This document shows positions 5,708-9,412 of a stretch of 9,412 nucleotides of DNA, in pieces. The position numbers and the translations under genes were made by a program. Positions within the stretch are counted from its first letter, which is position 1, and every line of letters starts with the position of its first letter. Where the stretch lies: positions 1 to 9,412 of the forward strand of contig CAKSIP010000046.1 in NCBI GenBank assembly GCA_934462825.1, given 5' to 3'. This DNA is from an uncultured Eubacteriales bacterium. Lineage in GTDB: Bacteria; Bacillota; Clostridia; Oscillospirales; CAG-272. Under the pieces are notes generated by a model that was given only the letters and a program-made list of their open reading frames with translations, had not been told where the DNA came from and did not search any database.

Positions 5708-5743
5708 GGGGAGATGACTTTCCTAAGGTCATCCCCCTTCTTT
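5708..5743 (+). terminator. Probable terminator after proS
   Basis: GGGG (5708-5711) and GATGAC (5713-5718), separated by one unpaired A, pair with GTCATC-CCCC (5728-5737). A T-rich tail TTCTTT follows. It starts 33 bases after the proS stop. It also lies just before the SEDS gene, for which I found no promoter, so partial readthrough or attenuation may feed that gene. Confidence 0.65.
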
Positions 5744-5751
5744 GAACTTCT

Positions 5752-6906
5752 TTGAAGCCGAAAGGAGGCGAGCTTATCAAAACGTATAAGTTGTCGCTGG
5801 GCGACCGAATCCGGCAGGTGGATCCGGTGCTTTTCGGCTGCACGTTTGGACTTTCCGCGCTGAGCTTGCTGACCTTGTGGGGCGGGCGAGACGCCTTTGG
5901 CACACGCACGCTGATTATGCAGCTTGCTATGACGGTGCTTGGCAATCTGCTTGTGTTCTTTGTCGCAAACATGGATTATCAAGAGATTGTGGAAAAGTTT
6001 TATATTGCCATGTTTTTGATCTCCGTCGGATTTCTTGCCGTCGTTTTGCTGTTTGGAGAGAGCGTGGGAGAAAACAAAAGCTGGCTGACCTTGATCCGAT
6101 TTGGCGGAACCGAAATCGGGATTCAGCCCTCGGAGTTCGTCAAAGCTACTTTTATCGTGAGCTTTTCCAAGCATTTGGACTTGGTCAAGGATCGGATCAA
6201 CGCTTGGAAAAGCGTAGTCGGACTTGCCATCCATGCGGGCATCATCGTAGGCTTGATTCTGATCTCCGGAGATCTCGGCGTCGCGCTGGTGTATATGGGG
6301 ATTGTCGCCGTGATGCTGTATTGGGCGGGCTTGTCTCCTTGGTATTTTGTCGGCGCCTTGGCGCTGTTGGTTATAGCGGCTCCTTTTTTGTGGGAGCATT
6401 TGGAGACGTATCAACAGGAAAGAATCTTGTGCGGGTTCAACCCGGAGCTTGATCCGCTCGGGAAGGGGCGTCAGCCTATTCTGTGCCGAAGCGCCATTGC
6501 CAACGGCGGGTGGTTCGGACGAGGTATCAACGGAGGCACCATATATAAAACCTTGCCCGTGGCAAGCTCCGATTGCTTTTTCGCAACGTATTGCGAAAAA
6601 TTCGGGCTGGCCGGCGCGATCTTGATGATCGGCCTGTACGTGGTTTTGATTTTCCGGGTGGTTCAAATCGGACGCAGCGCACGAAAATCCTATGGCGCGT
6701 ACATTTGCGCCGGGGTTCTGGGCATGCTGATTGTACAGGTCGTGGAAAATGTCGGCATGTGCCTTTGTATGCTGCCCGTGATCGGAATTACCCTGCCTTT
6801 CATGAGCGCGGGGGGATCTTCGGTGTTGGCAACCTACATTATTTTCGGCATGGTGCATAGTGTGCGTGCGCGGCGGGTAAAATATTATTCCGAGAGAATG
6901 GGATAA
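5752..6906 (+). CDS. FtsW/RodA/SpoVE-family (SEDS) membrane protein, divergent
   Basis: SEDS proteins polymerise lipid II into glycan strands, working with a class B penicillin-binding protein in elongation, division or sporulation. The predicted product (up to 384 residues) is polytopic. It shows QPSEFVKA (125-132), GDLGVALVYMGIV (173-185), RILCGFNPELDPLGKG (224-239), GGWFGRG (252-258), the loop aspartate Asp274 in LPVASSDCFF matching the catalytic Asp of RodA, and LPFMSAGGSS (348-357) near the end. It diverges at usual positions: ENKSWL for the ARRW-type segment, GDLG for PDLG, VEN for the IN of TM8-9, and MSAGG for SYGG. Which paralogue it is cannot be decided. The start is uncertain: TTG at 5752 has no ribosome site, AAAGGAGG at 5761-5768 points to ATC at 5776, and the next TTG is 5791. 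I list the outermost frame. Confidence 0.88.
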   Translation: MKPKGGELIKTYKLSLGDRIRQVDPVLFGCTFGLSALSLLTLWGGRDAFGTRTLIMQLAMTVLGNLLVFFVANMDYQEIVEKFYIAMFLISVGFLAVVLLFGESVGENKSWLTLIRFGGTEIGIQPSEFVKATFIVSFSKHLDLVKDRINAWKSVVGLAIHAGIIVGLILISGDLGVALVYMGIVAVMLYWAGLSPWYFVGALALLVIAAPFLWEHLETYQQERILCGFNPELDPLGKGRQPILCRSAIANGGWFGRGINGGTIYKTLPVASSDCFFATYCEKFGLAGAILMIGLYVVLIFRVVQIGRSARKSYGAYICAGVLGMLIVQVVENVGMCLCMLPVIGITLPFMSAGGSSVLATYIIFGMVHSVRARRVKYYSERMG

Positions 6907-6992
6907 CAGTGATAAAAAGCCTTTCGTTTTCATATGATGCAATGATCCCTTCAAAAAGGGAACACTGAAATGTGAGAAAACGGGAGGCTTTT

Positions 6993-7487
6993 ATGTTTGT
7001 TTATTCTTTACGCGCCAAAACGCTGAAGCTATTCGGAATTATTTGCGCCGCATTGGTCGCTGTGATTGTCCTTGTGGCAACCGTGCCTGGATATACGGCT
7101 TCGGCCACGGTATCCGCAACGCCGGATGGAGAAATTCGGTATTCCAAAATTCGGAACAACGAGGATCGGATCAACTTTTTGAAGCAGTTCGGTTGGGAAG
7201 TTTCGCCCGAAGCGGTGGAAAGCGAGGAGGTTACGATCCCTGCGGAATTTGACAAGGTGTTTGCCGGCTATAATGAAATTCAAAAGCGTCAGGGCTTGAA
7301 CCTCGGCAAATATAAGGGAAGAACCATGATGCGTTATACATATAACGTGACGAATTATCCCGGCTATGAGGGACAGGTGCAGGCCAACCTTCTTGTGTAT
7401 AAAAACAAGATTGTAGGGGGAGACATCTGCTCGGCCGACATCAACGGATTCATTCATGGCTTTTGGTGTGATAAAGCCGCCGGATAA
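6993..7487 (+). CDS. DUF4830-like protein with N-terminal membrane anchor
   Basis: This 164-residue protein starts with a short basic segment (Arg7, Lys9, Lys12) and one hydrophobic helix at about 13-33, ending near VATVPGY. It is probably anchored in the membrane with its C-terminal domain outside. No lipobox follows the helix. The domain from about 50 onward, with NNEDRINFLKQFGWEV (55-70), EEVTIPAEFD (78-87), YNEIQKRQG (93-101) and ANLLVYKNKIVGGD (131-144), resembles the DUF4830 family of Clostridia, of unknown function; I assign it from memory. An in-frame GTG lies at 6972, but GGGAGG at 6982-6987 sits five bases before ATG 6993, so that start is preferred. The gene follows the SEDS gene by 86 bases on the same strand with no strong terminator between, so the two may be co-transcribed, and then comes a strong terminator. 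Confidence 0.8.
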   Translation: MFVYSLRAKTLKLFGIICAALVAVIVLVATVPGYTASATVSATPDGEIRYSKIRNNEDRINFLKQFGWEVSPEAVESEEVTIPAEFDKVFAGYNEIQKRQGLNLGKYKGRTMMRYTYNVTNYPGYEGQVQANLLVYKNKIVGGDICSADINGFIHGFWCDKAAG

Positions 7488-7516
7488 CAGAAAACCTTGT
7501 TTGGCGCATAAATCGG

Positions 7517-7557
7517 AGAGGGGCTGTTAAAAACTCGATGTTTTTAACAGCCCCTCT
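7517..7557. terminator. Perfect 18-bp bidirectional terminator between convergent genes
   Basis: The arms 7517-7534 and 7540-7557 pair perfectly over 18 bp around a 5-base loop. The base of the stem is AGAGGGGC and the upper stem has an A5 run facing a T5 run, so each strand carries a T-tract within its own stem. It lies between the stops of the DUF4830-like gene (+) and the TtcA-family gene (-), and would serve both. Confidence 0.85.
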
Positions 7558-7628
7558 AAAATTCAGGCCGGGATTCCGACATTTTGGATGCGATCTTGGT
7601 CAGGTTTGCCACACACCCGCTTGGCATT

Positions 7629-8447
7629 TCAATTTTCATTCGGTATTTCTGTAGACGTTGTAAGGTCGTCCGTAAGGTCGTCCATGGGCATTTCGTCCGC
7701 ATAGGCCTTGATACCGGTCATTTTGGAAATGGCACGGAACCCATCAATTTCCCCGCGCTGCATCGCGCCGAAGATCCGATACTTTAACCCTTTGTTTTGT
7801 CGATCCAGCTCACGCAACAGCAGCTTCATGGATTCTCTTTGCGTATTGCCGTCAGCCGGACACAGCGATTTGGTCACAGGCAGCTTGGCTGCGGCCGCAT
7901 AAGAAATCACCGCTTTTTCCGGCAAATACAGCAAAGGGCGGATCAGGGTGAGATCGGCTCGGGAAAGATAGGTCACCGGGCTAAAACAGCCGATTCTGCC
8001 CTCAAAAAACAGATTGAGCATAAAGGTTTCAACGGCATCGTCAAAATGGTGTCCCAGCGCCACTTTGTTGCAGCCTAACGCTTTCGCTGTGGCATGCAAA
8101 GCGCCGCGCCGCATTTTGGCGCAAAGGGAACACGGATTGGGCTCTTTGCGAATGTCAAAAATGATTTTGGCAATGTCTGTCGGCGCTACATGATAGGGAA
8201 CCCCCAATGTTTCGCAAAAGGAGGCAATACCGGAAAAATCGCTGCCGGGAAAACCCATGTCCTCGGTGACGGCTGTCAGTTCAAATTTTTGGGGATAAAA
8301 CGCGCGAAGCCCTGCCAAGGCGGCCAACAGCGTCAGAGAATCCTTTCCGCCTGAAACACCAATGGCGATTTTGTCTCCTTCTTCAATCATGTGATAGTCA
8401 TCCACGGCACGGCGCACATAACTGAGCAGATGTTTTTGTTCTTTCAT
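7629..8447 (-). CDS. TtcA-family PP-loop protein, probable tRNA 2-thiocytidine synthetase
   Basis: TtcA enzymes adenylate and thiolate cytidine 32 of some tRNAs, using an ATP-binding PP-loop and an iron-sulfur cluster held by three cysteines. This 272-residue protein has the PP-loop SGGKDS (32-37), PCSLCAKMRRGAL (105-117) with Cys106 and Cys109, ALGHHFDDAVETFMLNLFFEG (130-150, the most TtcA-like block), IRPLLYLPE (169-177) and a third cysteine at 196. These match the three ligands known for E. coli TtcA, whose second motif is CxxC but uses one Cys. The frame is open far upstream to 8828 and overlaps the next gene. The true start is ATG 8447, six bases after GGAG, at the family N terminus. The C terminus carries a duplicated DDLT. 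Activity is inferred; other thiolating relatives share the motifs. Confidence 0.88.
   Translation of the reverse strand: MKEQKHLLSYVRRAVDDYHMIEEGDKIAIGVSGGKDSLTLLAALAGLRAFYPQKFELTAVTEDMGFPGSDFSGIASFCETLGVPYHVAPTDIAKIIFDIRKEPNPCSLCAKMRRGALHATAKALGCNKVALGHHFDDAVETFMLNLFFEGRIGCFSPVTYLSRADLTLIRPLLYLPEKAVISYAAAAKLPVTKSLCPADGNTQRESMKLLLRELDRQNKGLKYRIFGAMQRGEIDGFRAISKMTGIKAYADEMPMDDLTDDLTTSTEIPNEN
7660..7683. repeat. Perfect tandem duplication of 12 bases in the TtcA-family gene
   Basis: The 12-mer GTAAGGTCGTCC occurs twice head to tail at 7660-7671 and 7672-7683. On the coding (minus) strand it produces DDLTDDLT at residues 256-263, in a tail that lies beyond the conserved TtcA domain. Confidence 0.9.
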
Positions 8448-8599
8448 CTCAATCTCCGTTTTTCGTCGCCGGCACAATAGCGGTGGCGACAATACAAATT
8501 GCAATAAATTTTTTCTGTACTTCTGTACTCCGAAAATCCTCATAGAGGGCTTGGTTTTCGGAAAAATATAGGCATCCGATCTTGCCTTTGGCCCAAACA
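8448..8599. other. Leader/spacer between trmN6-like and ttcA-like genes, with hairpins and a short direct repeat
   Basis: I find no gene and no convincing promoter. Three structures are visible. GTCGCC/GGCGAC (8465-8470 with 8485-8490) makes a hairpin some 18 bases before the ttcA-like start. TTCTGTAC is repeated in tandem at 8513-8520 and 8521-8528. CCGAAAA/TTTTCGG (8530-8536 with 8555-8561) encloses a small CCTC-ATA-GAGG hairpin (8538-8548). No T-tract marks a terminator for the minus strand, so co-transcription of the two genes remains possible. Confidence 0.5.
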
Positions 8600-8623
8600 A
8601 ACGCTTTTTAGTATTTAAGCGTT
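8600..8623 (-). terminator. Weak terminator-like hairpin spanning the trmN6-like stop codon
   Basis: AACGCTT (8600-8606) and AAGCGTT (8617-8623) form a perfect 7-bp stem with a 10-base loop that holds most of the TAA stop of the methyltransferase gene. On the minus strand it is followed by TGTTTG, a poor T-tract. Termination here is possible but probably partial. Confidence 0.35.
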
Positions 8624-9412
8624 GGGTTGGCGAAAGGCCTGAAAGCTGCAGGTGCGATAGATTTCTTCGGCCTCTTTCGTCAGCGGCCGACTGCCGGCCG
8701 CTTCTGTGTCTCTCGATTCGCCGGGCAAGGCATGGAGGATTAGAGGCCGCGTCAACTTGAGCGAAGGATTTCCCCCTTTTTTGGCTTTGAGAAGCAGCAT
8801 GGAAGGGGGCGTTTGTACGTCGGCACAAACAAACGTCATTTCCTTAGGCTCCAAATGGTTTTCGTGAAGCGCCTGCATCAAAGCCGCCAGGCGATCCGGG
8901 CGGTACACGCAGTAAAAAGTTCCTCCGAATTTCAAGAGCCTGTCGGCCGCGGCGCAGAAATCGTCAATCCCTCCGAAAACTTCATGCCGAGCAATGAATT
9001 TTTCGTCGCTGCTATTGCGTCGTCCGCTGTCGGAACGCATGTAAGGCGGGTTGCAGAACACGACATCAAGCTCGCCGTCCGTGTCTTTGGCAGAGATTTG
9101 ACGAACATCGGCGCAGAGGGGCAATATCCGATTTCCAAAGCCGTTGAGATCGACATTCCTTTGAATCAGCGAACAAAAGGAGGATTGAACCTCAACGGAA
9201 TAGATAAAGCGAAACTTGTCTCGTGCGGTACACAAAAGAGAAAGAATTCCGGTTCCGCTTCCAAGATCAGCCGCTCTTGCATGAGGAATTTGCCGGATGT
9301 AGGCCGCTAAAAGATAGGCGTCCGAGCCGTAGGTCAAACCGTGTTTTTTTTGTATCAGTCGGAGGTTTTCGTTGACGGTGTCTATTTTTTCATCGGGCAA
9401 CAGAATCGGTTC
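8615..9412 (-). CDS. TrmN6-family (YfiC-like) SAM-dependent methyltransferase, 5' end beyond the window
   Basis: The family N6-methylates adenine 37 of tRNA-Val in E. coli. In Firmicutes the exact target is often untested. The frame is open to the window edge: four codons (Glu-Pro-Ile-Leu) precede the TTG at 9400, and homologues have a few residues before this LLPDEKID segment, so the true start lies outside and the visible 265 codons are a slightly truncated gene. Counting from the edge, the SAM-binding motif I is AADLGSGTG (47-55), the acidic strand end SVE is at 72-74, CADVRQ supplies the motif III region (100-105), and the amino-methylase catalytic NPPY is at 121-124, followed by the SG of the family signature. 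The C-terminal tail after about 195 is variable. The gene stops 167 bases before the TtcA-family start on the same strand. Confidence 0.87.
   Translation of the reverse strand, partial: EPILLPDEKIDTVNENLRLIQKKHGLTYGSDAYLLAAYIRQIPHARAADLGSGTGILSLLCTARDKFRFIYSVEVQSSFCSLIQRNVDLNGFGNRILPLCADVRQISAKDTDGELDVVFCNPPYMRSDSGRRNSSDEKFIARHEVFGGIDDFCAAADRLLKFGGTFYCVYRPDRLAALMQALHENHLEPKEMTFVCADVQTPPSMLLLKAKKGGNPSLKLTRPLILHALPGESRDTEAAGSRPLTKEAEEIYRTCSFQAFRQPNA

Noticed and set aside
5686..6954. 422-codon open frame antisense to the SEDS gene
   Set aside because: The translation is rich in His, Gln and Arg without a recognisable fold, and the plus strand encodes a clear membrane protein with family motifs.
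8448..8828. N-terminal extension of the TtcA-family frame to 8828
   Set aside because: It overlaps the methyltransferase gene and reads as low-complexity Arg/Ser-rich sequence. The start at 8447 has a ribosome site and matches the family.

Overview
The window looks like ordinary chromosome from a low- to mid-GC Clostridia-type Firmicute, probably an Oscillospiraceae/Ruminococcaceae relative. This is inferred from strong AGGAGG ribosome sites, textbook sigma-A promoters (TTGACA, 16-17 bases, TATAAT), a zinc-tailed archaeal/eukaryotic-type prolyl-tRNA synthetase and a DUF4830-like protein. I see no insertion sequence, phage gene, CRISPR array or defence cluster. Most genes are housekeeping; the oddities are small and local.

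Left end (1-1470): the 5' half of a tRNA-Leu(CAG) on the minus strand, with its own promoter but an abnormal 3' half that runs off the window. Next comes the nucleosidase gene mtnN (minus), divergent from an unrecognised 72-residue protein (plus). Their promoters sit back to back with -35 boxes seven bases apart. A 7-base G3A4 tandem repeat and a long hairpin follow.

Centre (1471-4213): a diacylglycerol-kinase-family lipid kinase (minus) with a roughly 110-base leader that holds a possible 26-codon leaderless ORF. Then glyceraldehyde-3-phosphate dehydrogenase gap (minus), which ends in two strong terminators. A 421-base gap separates gap from proS and carries a promoter facing each way.

Right part (4214-9412): proS (plus), a terminator-like hairpin, a divergent FtsW/RodA-family (SEDS) membrane protein whose Shine-Dalgarno points at an ATC codon, and a DUF4830-like membrane-anchored protein. 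A perfect 18-bp bidirectional terminator separates these from two minus-strand tRNA-modification-type genes: a TtcA-family PP-loop protein and a TrmN6-family methyltransferase that is cut by the right edge.

By theme, four loci concern tRNA (tRNA-Leu, proS, the ttcA-like gene, the trmN6-like gene). The others cover methyl-cycle salvage (mtnN), glycolysis (gap), lipid phosphorylation and the cell envelope (SEDS). Apart from the SEDS-DUF4830 pair and perhaps trmN6-ttcA, the genes appear to be single transcription units, each with its own promoter or terminator.
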